Part shown: positions 13,001-24,537 of the stretch, piece by piece
Position numbering within the stretch: position 1 is the stretch's first letter
Layout of the letters: every line of letters starts with the position of its first letter
Source: Sphagnum magellanicum
Lineage: Eukaryota > Streptophyta > Sphagnopsida > Sphagnales > Sphagnaceae
DNA: 64,000 bases
Assembly (NCBI GenBank): GCA_021904315.1
Contig: CM038915.1
Coordinates: 15,810,001-15,874,000, forward strand
Direction: 5' to 3'
The notes under the pieces: generated by a model
The model's input: the letters and a program-made list of their open reading frames with translations, nothing else
Databases searched by the model: none
Told to the model about the DNA's origin: nothing
Position numbers and translations under genes: made by a program

Positions 13001-16000
13001 TACAAACATAATTTAATATCTAAAGATACACTTTGCATTTTTCCTTCACCAATAACATATGTACCTCTAAATATTAATCACCTCATAGAATTAGGAGTAG
13101 AGGGATAAAAAGTCATTTCATAGTACCTTAAACAAAGCATTGTCCAAATGTAATTCCTCAAAATCCTTCAACTAGTTATCCATGTAGATGGTTTGAAAAA
13201 CTTTACATGGTGCTTTACAAAGTGTCTCCAATTCACTTTTCAACTCTTGGATCTATATCTGAAGTTCATGGGTACGATTCTCCATGTCAATGTTGATTTT
13301 CGTCAACTATTCCCTATGCTACAAATAGGTATTCTTTAATTTAAACAAAGTTTTTTTCCATTGCACACCAATGGCCTCCATCTTGCCATAATCCCTTGTT
13401 AATCAATTAAGATTAGTCTATAGGGTCGTTAAGTCATTATAGGTTTTGAAATGAACCTAAGATAACTCATTATACTTCGACTACATGACTTTAACCTTTT
13501 TGATTATTCTTTCAGCTTCAATAGTTTTAGCAATCAAATGTTTGTTCTTTGCCTGTAGTTTAAGGGGCTGGGTTTTCATAATAATCAAATCCTTATCTTT
13601 GTTTTATAGGGCTTGTTTATGACTAACCAATTCTAGGCAACAAGCCTATAACTAGTTATTGGTGTCCTTTAACAAGTTTTCAACAATATTGTATTTGGTT
13701 TTCAAATCAATTAAGCTATCTATTGCTGAAGCCAAATTTAGGCAACTAAGGCTACTTGTTCAAAGAAAAGTGTAAATTGTTTCAGGCTTTTATGTTGAAC
13801 AAGGCTGCCAATGTCTCAAAAAAAATATAAACATTTATAGGTTGAATTAGTTCAACACGTTTAGGGTGAATTAGTTGAATTAGTTCTATCCCTATTGATA
13901 ACAAGTTACTAACCTATTCTATAGGAACAAAGGTTTATTGAATAAGTAAAGGTTCTTAATTTGGTACTTATTCAAAGTCAAGTTCACTTTGATCATCCAT
14001 GAACCAGTCATTTTCTGTCCCTATTGATATATTATCTTGTTGTGTAGTGACATCAACTTCCATGTCCTCATCACCTCCTTCCATAACCATGAATTGCTAA
14101 TCAGTGTGAGGTTTTTTCTTCGATGGTACACTAATTGGTTCTAGATTCGACCAGTCCATGGGTGTTGACAATTCAATTCGTATCTTCATTCATTGTGATT
14201 GTCGAACTGGTCACGACAAAATGTTAGCTACGTGCACCAATCGTCACTCACTAATGAATTGCTCCTTGGTCATAACCTCAAGAAAAGGTTTTTTAGATTG
14301 TTCTGTAGCAATCTTCTTCTTTTCTCTCTCCTAAATCGGTTATGGTTTTGGAGAGTCAATAGGTGTATCCTCCACTAATAAAGGAAACTAGTATCGTAAA
14401 TAAACCTCCATAACTGGTCCAAAGTAATAGGTTGTTGTTTTCTTGTCAAATGTTATTAACCTTGTTATAATCTGTTTTTGGTGTTCAGTCCACTAGGTCA
14501 GTTCTATTGACATTTGTGTCAACATAATGGAACACTAGTTGATCTTCTTTCCCTTGTTTGCCAAATTAAAAGTGATGGCAATATGGTTGCTGAAATAGGC
14601 TAACCTTTCTCATTGGTAAGTAATTTGCAAGATTGTTGCAAACCTGGCATGGTATTCCTTCTTCAATTTGGATGATGCTCCATTGTTCTTTGTTGACAAA
14701 TGCATCTAGTTTAACTATGTTCTTAAGAGCAATTTGAGCCTCTTTGACTAATGCGTTTGTTGCATCAACTACTCCTTCAACACTGACATTGAATTGTTTA
14801 ACGATTAGCGCTTGGTCAATGGTGATTTTCTCACCACAAATAACTACCCGAATGCCTCCATTTTCTATGGACTCCCAAGTGTGCAAGAACTCTTCCAACA
14901 AGTTTAGTTCTGGAATTGTCTAGTGAACAACAAATAAGCCACCCAAATCGGTTCACTTTGCCCACTATTGCTTTTTGGATCTCATCCGAATCCATTGAAC
15001 CATTTTTTGAATTTCCTTTGCATTAACAAGTCCTCACTTCCAAGTTACTTTGGTAGGTGAATTGCCCTCCTCCACCTATTCCTTTCCCTTATGCCTCATC
15101 ATGTACTTGGACCCAAACTTGGTAGCTACAACAATAGGTATGTCAAGAAAATTAGCTTTTATGTCAAATAATCCTGCTTTAAGTAGTGTTGATGAAAAAT
15201 ACGTTGGTTGCTCAACTTCAATAGGTCACTCAAATTTTTCTTTTTTCTCTATAGCTCTTCTTTCAACTTGTTCATCCTCCTCAAAATCAGTAATTATTAC
15301 AAATGTAGGTGCGAGAGGTGAAAATTGTTTTTGAAAATCTTGTAATGTTTCTTCAAATCATTCTCCCATAGTAGTAGCACATTTTAATGCTTCAGAAATT
15401 TCACATTCTACATCTCTTTCTTCTCCATAACTCTCATTATTTTCTTGAAATACAAGAGGCAACCTTGATGCAAATGGTTCAATGTAAATTGCTCTGATTA
15501 CTCTAAAAGCTTCCTCTCTAACTCTTTGCAATTCTTTTTCCTTTGCTTCTTTTTCTTCTTTTTCTCTTTTCAATTTTGCCTCCCTCTTGTTTGCTCTTTC
15601 TCTCAACTAATCCAAGGCACTCATTGCTTCATTTTGGTGCAACAAAAAGTATAAAGGAATCCATGATGGAAAAATGAAAAGACATTCCAAGGGGCATGTC
15701 GATTCTTTGTATTATAATGTAAATCGAAAAGTGGCGACACTTGGACAATGATGTAAGTTTTAGGGCATATTTATCTTAAGAAGTTGAAATTTGTAATTAG
15801 GTTTATTAGGATATCATTATTTTGTGCATAATTAGAGCTATCAAATTGGTTTCCAACCAGTTGCCTCGTCAATAGGTCATTAATACCCATTTGAACTAGT
15901 TTTGGTTTAGATAAATCATCATCTATTTTTCTTTTTGTCAAGTTGTTTTCCACCAAACTTCTAATGTTAAACTGAACTAGTTCTTCAATGAACAAATTAC

Positions 16001-16105
16001 CAAAATGGTTTATTTCAACCAATTCCTTATTTGATAGGTTATGAAAATGGATATCCTCCACATGTTGTTTAATAGACAAGTTGTCAAAATGGGTTACCTC
16101 CATTG
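13000..16105 (-). pseudogene. Extra coding region downstream of gypsy integrase (fossil)
   Basis: Several readable minus-strand segments follow the integrase. 16103-15771 is Leu/Asn-rich. 15606-15358 is a strongly charged KREKEEKEAKEKE coiled coil. 14901-14566 carries the phrase EEFLHTWESIENGGIRVV. 13800-13050 shows further Lys/Glu-rich, probably coiled-coil sequence. None matches a domain I can name with confidence. Position and strand tie it to the gypsy element. It is broken throughout. Confidence 0.5.
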
Positions 16106-16399
16106 GTTCCTTTGGTAAAAGTCATTAGACTTAACTAAAATAAGTTGAAGTGTTTGATCCTCCATAAACCTATAGGGTTTCAACTTGTTAATGTTAATTA
16201 CTAGTACTAGATTAAGATGAAATTTATTGATAGTCACTAATAGTATTGCATTGTTTGATAAATAATATTGGATCCTATATGGTCCAAATCATCGTCTCTA
16301 AAACCTAAGGATATGTGTTTTGACAACTTCTAAAAACCATAAAACATAATTTCCAAACTGGTATTTTATCTCAATGTACCAGTTTTGAAACCATAACGA

Positions 16400-17420
16400 C
16401 TAGTTCCACTAGTTAGAAGCTATCAAGTCCTATGCTACTAACTAGTTTTCATGTAGTTTTTCTAGTTATGGCAGGCAAATAATTATAACTCTAACATATT
16501 TTGGATCATAGGTTCACCCTGGTTTGAATGGTAACAAGCACTTTGTAGGTAATAATGGGTGTAATTTGTAGACAAGTTGAAATGGAGTGCGACCGGTTCC
16601 AACATTAAAAGTAGTTCTATAAGATAATAAAATTGTGCACAGGTGTTCATCCTAGTCATTCCAATTCTCATTCACCAATTTTGTGAACAATCTACTAAAG
16701 ACTTTGTTAGTAGACTTGATTTGTCCATTCCCTTATGGATAATAGACAATAGAGTTGGTATGTTTCAAGATAAAATGATCGGTTAAATAACGAATAACAT
16801 CGTTAATGAAGTAGGTACCTTGATCTGTCACAATAGTAAGTGGACATCCAAACTAGGTGAGAATATGGTGATATGAAAATTTCATAGTAACAACAGTTGT
16901 ATTGGTGTGCAAAGTTTTGGCCTCCACCCACTTGGTAGCATAATCAATGGCAACTAGAATGTTCCAATTGCCAGAAAAAAAACTTGCTGGTTTAATAGGT
17001 CCAATAAAATTTAGTCCCCATTTTTGGAAAGGTTCTTCGGGTAAAGTAATAATTAAATTTGCCATATTTTGTGCTAACAAGTTATCTGATCGTTGAGACA
17101 AATCACAGGTCTGACAAAGTTCATGAACATCATTGTTCATGGTTGGCCACTAATAACTGGCATCAAGGATCTTCCTCATCATGATGTTTGAAGAAAAATG
17201 TCCACCAACTCCACTATGTAGTTCTTGTAGTATAGTTGGCATTTATTCGGGTTTCAAAACACAATGAAACCTATTGTCTTGTCCAAATTTGTAAAGTATT
17301 CCATTTTGTAACATAAATGGTTTAGCTCTTTGAGCTAAATATTGTCTCTTTAAAGTTGTGAATATCTCTAGCATCATTCCCTCTAATAGGTAATCATAAA
17401 CATTATGTAATCATTTTCGA
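16400..17420 (-). pseudogene. Gypsy integrase region (fossil)
   Basis: From 17420 downward the minus strand shows a short region resembling the end of RNase H, then the integrase zinc-binding segment with HSGVGGHFS and CQTCDLSQR. The integrase core follows with WGLNFIGPI and AIDYATKWVEA. Next come TIVTDQGTYF, then a conserved stretch ending in LLSYRTTFNVGTGRTPFQLV. These are diagnostic of Ty3/gypsy integrases, which insert the element's cDNA into the host chromosome. The relic is broken and not functional. Confidence 0.88.
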
Positions 17421-17430
17421 TGTAAAATGA

Positions 17431-17770
17431 CACTAGGAGAAAAATTGGGGTTTACAATTATGGTTTCGACTACGTTTCAATTACATTTTGAAGTTGAAAC
17501 TATCACTTCCAATTGTAAAATGTTTTTTCCAACTCAAAATGATGTTTTCAACTACTCACCAAAATAATTGACAATGTTGAATTGAACCCACAACACAATT
17601 GAAACCTACCTACACATGTCAATTCTTCAACCAACATTGAGGTGACAAGATTTTAGTTGAAAGTGACATACCATTAGTCAACGAAATATTTTCAACTTTT
17701 GGATGAAGTTCATTCACATTTGTCCAAATCTCAAAATTGAACTTTCAACTATTTTCCAACTTCATGAATT
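17431..17770 (+). mobile_element. CACTA-type terminus and subterminal region
   Basis: CACTAGGAGAAAA starts at 17431, exactly where the gypsy similarity stops. CACTA (EnSpm) elements begin CACTA, often CACTACTAGAAAA-like. The next 300 bp is dense in GTTGAAA and TTTCAAC phrases in both orientations, as expected of CACTA subterminal repeats. A related terminus lies at 21329. The opposite end was not found. Confidence 0.5.
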
Positions 17771-17819
17771 GTCCTACTTAGAGTTATGTCAAAACAAAAA
17801 ATCTAAGTAATAGTTTGTT

Positions 17820-18062
17820 GACATGTGTCCCTACCTAAAATTATGTGTAGGCTTAGGTTTAGGTATGTAGGTCCTCCTAGAAATAAATAGGTAGGTATTT
17901 ACCTACTAGGCCTACCTATTTATATAGACTTCCCTAACCTAATCCTAGGTAGGTAAGCTTAGGTAAGTAAGTAAACCATAGTGTTATTTAGGTTTAGGGT
18001 AGATAAATAGGTTATAGATAATCCTTTTTTTCACCATGTGGCCTTTAAGGTCAAACCTTTCT
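17820..18062. repeat. TAGG-rich palindromic stretch with LTR-like module, copy 3 (inverted)
   Basis: 17820-18000 is dominated by TAGGTAGG and CCTACCTA phrases. It contains perfect 13-bp inverted arms, ATAAATAGGTAGG at 17883-17895 and CCTACCTATTTAT at 17911-17923. At 18040-18060 the plus strand reads GGCCTTTAAGGTCAAACCT, the reverse complement of the module seen at 5945 and 38473. Confidence 0.6.
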
Positions 18063-18079
18063 TATTAGTTTGTCCTAAG

Positions 18080-18980
18080 TGCCAACTTCACCTTTAGAAA
18101 ACATTTGGTGCATCAACTTCATTATGTAATTTACAAACTTGGAAGCTATAACAAACAAAATGGGATAAAAATTATAATTACACTTTAGTTGATATTTTGT
18201 CTCAAATGTTTTGAAGAAATTTTTTAAAACCCTTTTTAGTTTAAAATTCCAGATCTTTTTCATTTTAAGTCCTTTTTGAGTGATCTAAAAAGCTATGGGT
18301 GCATCAATTAGTGATTTATAAGGCTTCTTGGAACTTTAAATGCAACAAAGCAATGAGAAAAAAGTTTAATTTCAAAACCTGAAACTATGATATTTTGTTT
18401 CAAATGTTTTGAAAAAAAAACTTTAATCTTCTCTAGTTTGAAATCCCATATCCTTTTCATTTTAGGTCTATTTTGAGTGATTCAAAAAGCTATGGTGCAC
18501 TAATTAGCGATCTACAATATCTCTTTGATATTCAAATGCAACAGAGCAATGAAAAAATAATTTAGTCTCAAATTCCAAAATTGTGATATTTTGTTTTAAA
18601 TGTTTTGAAAAAAGACTTTAAGTTCTCTAGTTTGAAACTCCATATCTTTTTCATTGTAAGTTCATTTTGAGTGATTTAAAAAACTATGGGAGCACTAACT
18701 AACAATCTACAATACGTTTTGAACTTCAAATGCAAAAAAACAATGAAAAAATAGTTGAATTTCAAAATCCAAAATTGTGATATTTTGTTTGAAATGTTTT
18801 TTTTAAAAACCATTAAACCTTTCTACTCTAAAACCCCATATCTTTTTCATTGTAAGTTCTTTGAGTGATTTGAAAAGCTATGGGTGTGTGATCTACAACA
18901 CTTCTTTGAAATCCAAATGCAACTAAACAATGACAAAATAATTTAATTTCAAAATCCAAAACTACTTTAACAAATCTATC
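18080..18980 (+). repeat. 195-bp tandem repeat, about 4.5 copies
   Basis: GATATTTTGT recurs at 18191, 18389, 18585 and 18779, giving periods of 198, 196 and 194 bp. Every unit has the same order: CATATCTTTTTCATT, GAGTGATT.AAAAAGCTATGG, an ATCTACAA-like box, CAAATGCAA, then AAAATTGTGATATTTTG. It behaves like a small satellite or the subterminal repeat of a larger element. No protein frame runs through it. Confidence 0.9.
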
Positions 18981-19189
18981 ACTAAACATGAACCCCCTTA
19001 CACAAAACAACCCATATCCTCCTCATTCTTTGACTGAATTGAATGTTTTTTATAACATTGGAAGTGTTGAATGGAAGGCTACAAAATTAATTTTAACAAC
19101 AAAAAAAGAACAATGTGTAAGAAGTCGACTTCCTTTGAAATCTTAAATGTATGGTGGTAGGCCTATTCATCTTAGTTGAAATTCATTTA

Positions 19190-19745
19190 CAATTTTGGAT
19201 TCTGAGATTAAGTTATTTTGTCATTATTTTTTTGCATTTGGACTTGAAAGAGGTCTTGTAAATATCTAGTTGATACACCCATAAGTTTTTAGATCACTCA
19301 AAAGAGATTAAAACTGAGAAAGATATGGGGTTTGAAACTAAAAAAGGTTTTAAGTTTCTTCAAAACATTTGAGACAAAATATTAATTGAATTGTAATTAT
19401 AATTTTTATTACATGGTGCTTAGGCTTTGCTAAACTAGGGCTAACCATCTAAGCTTAATTAAATGTTTAATATCAATTAGAATGCAACTATAATGCACCA
19501 TAAGTCTATTTATAATTTTTTTTCAAAACATTTGAAACAAAATATTATAGTTTCGAATGTTGAGATAATTTTGTTGTTGTTGTTGTTTTGTTGAATTTGG
19601 AGGACAAAAAAGTTTTGTATATCCTTAGCCACAGGTTTTTTAATCACTTAAAATGGATTAAAAATGAGAAAGATATGGGGTTTGAAAATAAAGAGGGTTA
19701 GAGTTTTTTCTTCAAAAAATTGAGATAAAATATCACAAATATCCT
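19190..19745 (-). repeat. Inverted copies of the 195-bp repeat
   Basis: The same unit appears in reverse orientation. GCATTTGGACTTGAAAG, CCCATAAGTTTTTAGATCACT, GAGAAAGATATGGGGTTTGA and ACATTTGAGACAAAATAT occur in the order expected of the reverse complement, once at 19190-19400 and again at 19510-19745. Together with 18080-18980 this makes a large head-to-head arrangement around a spacer of about 200 bp. Confidence 0.8.
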
Positions 19746-20420
19746 CTTCCTCCTCTTCATGTTTTCTTCCTTGTTCTTTTGTTTTTAGCATTTAAATTTT
19801 TTTTGTAATCCTTTAATTTGCACTTCTAATGACATAAATATTGTTGTTGATTTGGTTAAAGAATGAAAGAAATATTAAAATTTGTAATGGTTTTTAGGTT
19901 TCTGTTTAATGTTGGGTGGTTCTAAGTATTTAATATCTAATCACTAACTACATTAAAATAATAACTACCTATAATAATTAATTAGTTTAGCGTGCAATTA
20001 TTGTAGATAATATTAACTAATAGGGAATAATCTTCATAAAAAAAAATTGTAATGAAATTAATAAAAATAATAGAAATTTAAAAATATTAATTATTTAAAA
20101 ATTGCATTAACCATAAAGATTGGGACAAATACATACATTAATCTAATATTATTTTCAAATGTTAAATTTTAATTAGTTCTAAGTTAGGTTAGTTATAATT
20201 TTATAAATTTATAATTAAAAATATTATAATATGAACCTAATTTAAGCAAATAATTAGTAATTAATTCCTATTAATTAATTTAGCATACATGGTGCCTAAG
20301 CTTGGTTAAAATAGGGCTAACCATCTAAAGTTAATTAAATGTCTACTATGACATCTAACGTACACTTAAAGCTAAGCCATGAGGCACCTAGGTTAAACCT
20401 AGTTAAACCATGCCTAAACC
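19414..20420 (+). repeat. Direct repeat pair, about 875 bp apart
   Basis: 19414-19480 and 20289-20355 share a roughly 65-bp segment. It begins ATGGTGCTTAGGCTT or ATGGTGCCTAAGCTT, then AGGGCTAACCATCTAA, then TTAATTAAATGT. The intervening DNA includes the second inverted 195-bp unit and very AT-rich sequence. It may be an element inserted into a duplicated segment. Confidence 0.65.
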
Positions 20421-20915
20421 TTTGGTGCATGCCATGTGTGCAAGTACCTAATATTTCAAAAAATAAATAATTCATATTTAAATAATTAATTAATTCAAAA
20501 ATCAAATTAATCAATAAAGATTTTAATGTATTTAATTATTTTTAATTACTTATAAAATAAAATAATTATCTATTTATTTTTAAAATTAAACAAAAATATT
20601 AATTTAAAATTTAAAAATAAACCTTTTAAAATTCTAGTGATCAACTAATTTAATAAAAAAATAATTAGGTTTTAAATTGACTATTTAACAAAATAAATTA
20701 TTAATTAGTTGGTAATTTCTGAATATTAACTATAAATGATTAAAATTTTAACTTATTAAATTATTTTCAATTAATCATTAATATTAAATAAATAATTTAA
20801 CTTGTGAATAATTAATTACTTTAATAGTTAATATTAATTAGTTAATAGCAATTAATTATTATCCATAATTATATAGCTGGGTTAATCCAACTTACAAATG
20901 AGATGATTCCGGATT
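19745..20915. other. Very AT-rich gene-free stretch
   Basis: Apart from the second direct-repeat copy near 20289, this is low-complexity TTAATTA/AATTAAT sequence with no coding signal. I see nothing else in it. Confidence 0.7.
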
Positions 20916-20919
20916 TTTA

Positions 20920-21228
20920 ATGGCCAACTTTTGGCATATATTGGTGAATGGTAATGAACCATTTGTCTTCCCATCACAAATCAACAAATTTTCTATTCCA
21001 ATAATTCTTCCAACCCATGGTGGAAGGTTATATTACATAGGGAACCACGAAGCAAGTGCGTTCATATCAATATCTTCAAAGTCTCATTCAAAACAAGGGG
21101 ATAACAAACACAAGAATAATTACCCTTTAGAAATCATCATTAAAGACCAACAAATCAAAACCCACTTAAACCCTAATTTAAATCTTCAATTAAATAATTG
21201 TTTTGTGAAAAAATTTGAAAAATTCTAG
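20920..21228 (+). pseudogene. Possible CACTA transposase C-terminal scrap
   Basis: A 102-residue frame opens at an ATG and begins MANFWHILVNGNEPFVFPSQ. The phrase EPFVFPSQ followed by a hydrophobic segment resembles the C-terminal part of plant CACTA (TNP2-like) transposases, where a DPF..ASQ..QVFY motif is common. The rest of the frame is Asn/Lys-rich and probably random. Its position between two CACTA-type termini (17431 and 21329) fits. It is a fragment only, and no upstream transposase sequence is recognisable. Confidence 0.4.
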
Positions 21229-21328
21229 GAATGTCAAAAACAATTTGGGTCCATGTCAAAATAATAGGCCATATGGTGTGTTAGGAGTATAAATATTTAC
21301 ATAAAATTTTAGAAGTTTAGGATAGTAA

Positions 21329-21770
21329 CACTAGTAGAAAACCCCCTTTTTTAGCCAAAAGTTTTCAACTACATCACATTTGTAACTATATTTCAATTGG
21401 ATTTTTTAAACATAAAAATAAAATAATGGTAATTACCAATTAAGTTGATTCGTTTACTACATTGGTATATAGTTGAAAGCATTTTTCAATTGCATGGTCA
21501 TTTGTGAATATTCTTGGCATTGACAATGTCTCCAAGTTGAACTTTCAACTATGTTGGTAAACAATGTGAAGCATGTTTCAACTAAGAGGTCATTTTTGAA
21601 ATATTCTTGGCATCTAAGGTTCTTTAGTTGGCACACAATCAAGACATTGATTAGTGTTCAATTATTTTGGATGATAAAATGTGTTAAAGGATGGATGAAA
21701 TATGGTATTGTTTACAATTATGTTAAACAACTAATAAGTAACTTTAATTTTATACATATAATATTATAAT
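21329..21770 (+). mobile_element. CACTA-type terminus with subterminal repeats
   Basis: CACTAGTAGAAAACCCC starts at 21329. Just inside are GTTTTCAACTAC and repeated GTTGAAA/TTTCAACT phrases. A segment of about 50 bp ending ATATTCTTGGCAT or AATATTCTTGGCAT is present twice, about 110 bp apart (near 21515 and 21605). This is the usual layout of a CACTA end. The partner terminus was not found. Confidence 0.6.
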
Positions 21771-24535
21771 ATTTATTTTAAATGATGATAATATTAAATT
21801 ACGTGTAAATATTATTTGTATAAATGAATGGTTTTTTTTTGTGCATATAAATATTAAATTTTAATTTCAAAATTAGGTTTAAATTTTTTTATAAAAATGT
21901 TAGTACTAATGTTTATGTTCAATACACATGTAATTTATTATTTTTATGCAGATCATTACAACATATCAAGTAATGATACATAATTAATAATATTGTACAA
22001 TTATCATGTTTATTCATTTTTATACACATGACATCTTCTTATTTGTTTAAAATTATGATAAAAACTCATCAAAATTAATGTACCGTATGTCATTGGCCCA
22101 AGTTTGAATGCATTCAATTGAATTTTCTTTCCATACCCCTTTTTGCAATTTGTTTGAATTTCCAACAATAATACATACCCACCAAAAATTCAATAATATT
22201 GTTTTTAGGTCTCAAAATTATGAAATCAATTTTATTAAATCAAACTTGGTGAAGGCTTTCCAATAATACCAAGAATGCCCCCAAATTCCAATATAGTTTT
22301 CAATCTTGATTTTTCAAATAATTCAATGAAAAAATGGTTCAATAATTAATAGATTCCACACTATAGTTCTAAACATTTTAAACCAAGTCATGCACCCCTA
22401 TTCATTGAGAATTTTTTGATGATAAGTTCCATAGCAAAAACCTAAGACATCGTGGTTTGGGAAATATCATTATGACAAAACAAAACAAACTACTTTCCTT
22501 CATGGATAAATAAGGTAACATGTGTTGTTGGCCCCAAGTGTGAACACACTCAACTCATTTTCCCTTCTAAACTCAATTTGTTATAATTTGTTTGAATTTT
22601 CAACAACAAAATTCATTCAAAATTTAATATTTTCCACACCTTTAAGTATGAAAATTATGAAATAAATTTCATTAAATCTAACTCAACAATTACTTTCCAA
22701 CAACACCAAATAAACCTTTGGATTTCAGTAAAAATTTTATTTATGTTTTTATTAATGTTTATTAAAAAAATGGTTCAATAATCAATAACCTTTACATTGG
22801 AGCTCCAAAAAATTTTCAAACCCAAGTCAGTGCACCCCTATTCATTGTTAGGTTTTGAAAGATATCAGTAGCATTATGTGAAATAATTTGGTTTGGGAAA
22901 CTTTAACACGATAGAATAAAACAAAATGAACTATTTAATTTCATTAATAGATTAAATTATCTATAAATTAACTTTGTATAAAATGAATGGTTATGTATGA
23001 TGCAAATATTTTTTATGCACACAAATAATAAAATTTGATTGAAGGGAATTTAAGGAAATTCTGAAATATAAATTTGTAATAATGTGCATGTTCAATACAC
23101 CTAATTATTATATATATGTAAATTGGATTTTAATTTACAACATATCAAATAATGATACATAATTAATATTTTTTGTGCATCTAAATATTAAATTTTAATT
23201 TCAAAATAAAATTTAAGGAAATTTTGAAATATGAGTTTGTAAGAATGTAACTTCAATATATGTAATTTATTGTTTCTTTGTAAATCAAATGTTAATTTAC
23301 AACAAATCAAATAATGATACGTAATTCACAATTTTGTGAAATTTTGATTTTTATTCATTTTTATACATATGACGTCTTAATATATATTTTAGATCACAAC
23401 AAAAATTCATTAATTATTAAGGTACACGTAAATGTTTTTTGTATACATGAATGACAACATGTGATGAATTTTTTTTGTGCATATAAATAATACACTTTAA
23501 TTTTAAAATAGAATTTAAAAAATTCTGAAATAGAAGTCAACTTAATAATATGTAGGTTTAATACATGCATAATTTATAATTTTTATGTAAATTCAATTTT
23601 AGTTTACAACATATCAAGTAAGGATATTTAAGTAATTTTTTTGGGAATATGTTCAATACATGTGTAATTTATTATTTCCGTGTAGATTTAATTTTAGTTT
23701 AAAATATATCATGTAATGATACATAATTAATATTTTTTAGAATTTTAATTTTTGACATTAGTTCCAATAATGTTTTCATTTATTAAAATTTCTTATTTTT
23801 TTATTATGATTAAATTATAATAATTTTTAGAATAATTAGTAAATATACTTTAAAAATTATCATATAATTTCAGAAATTATTGTTATTTAACACTAGTATG
23901 TTGTAAATTATTTTTTCTTATTTAATATTTATTATACCAGGTCATTTAATAGTTCCAATAAGCTAGATAAAAATACAAATAAAAATAATTAAATAACTAA
24001 CTTAACCTAACTGCTAGCTACAATATTATTATTAATGTTCTTGTTGTAATTATAGTCAATTATTAATTATCACAACATTAATTACTGTAATTAAAATATC
24101 ATCTAATTTTTATTATTGAATATTTATATTTTAATTAATTCCTTTTTTTTAATGAAATGTCAATATGAATTTATAATGAATTTTGAATTAAAAAATAGTG
24201 ATAATTAACTATTTAATAAATAAATACATTTAATTGTTGATTAAAAAAAATTATCACCATATTATTTAATAAATGATGATAATATGTTTAATTATTTAAT
24301 TATACAACTATATAATTAAAAATAGTTGATGAATAATTACTATAAGTAATTAAGGTAAATAGCTAGACCTAACTACTAGATTAATTAAGGTAAGTAGCCT
24401 AGACCTAGGTAATAAATTATTAATTTAAGTCTAGGCCTAACTAAACTTAGACTAGTTTGTACAACTATATTACAACTATTTGAGTTGTAATTAAGTTGCA
24501 ACTGGGTTACAACTATGGTAGACAACAAATGGTAT
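21770..24535. repeat. AT-rich region built of diverged tandem repeats
   Basis: There are no genes. A block of about 430 bp is duplicated: AAAAATGGTTCAATAAT occurs at 22330 and 22757, and TGCACCCCTATTCATTG at 22391 and 22831. A second family, around CAACATATCAAGTAATGATA, recurs near 21960, 23140, 23299, 23609 and 23705 with accompanying TTTTTTGTGCATATAAAT segments. 23760-24480 is low-complexity TTAATTA sequence ending in TAGGCCTAACTA-rich DNA. Confidence 0.75.
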
Positions 24536-24537
24536 TC

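Larger units (their letters stand above)
13000..17425 (-). mobile_element. Old Ty3/gypsy element, 3' part of pol plus extra coding region
   Basis: On the minus strand the integrase region (about 17420-16400) is followed by a further roughly 3 kb of coding-like sequence. Reverse transcriptase and the upstream parts are absent: near 17430 the element is replaced by a CACTA-type terminus. It is clearly broken, with many interruptions (ten or more), hence old. An additional long region between integrase and 3' LTR is known in some Tat-lineage gypsy elements, which is the group I favour. Confidence 0.75.

Noticed and set aside
18828-19010. Short frames within the 195-bp repeat
   Set aside because: They differ from unit to unit and no frame is kept across copies, so they are not coding.
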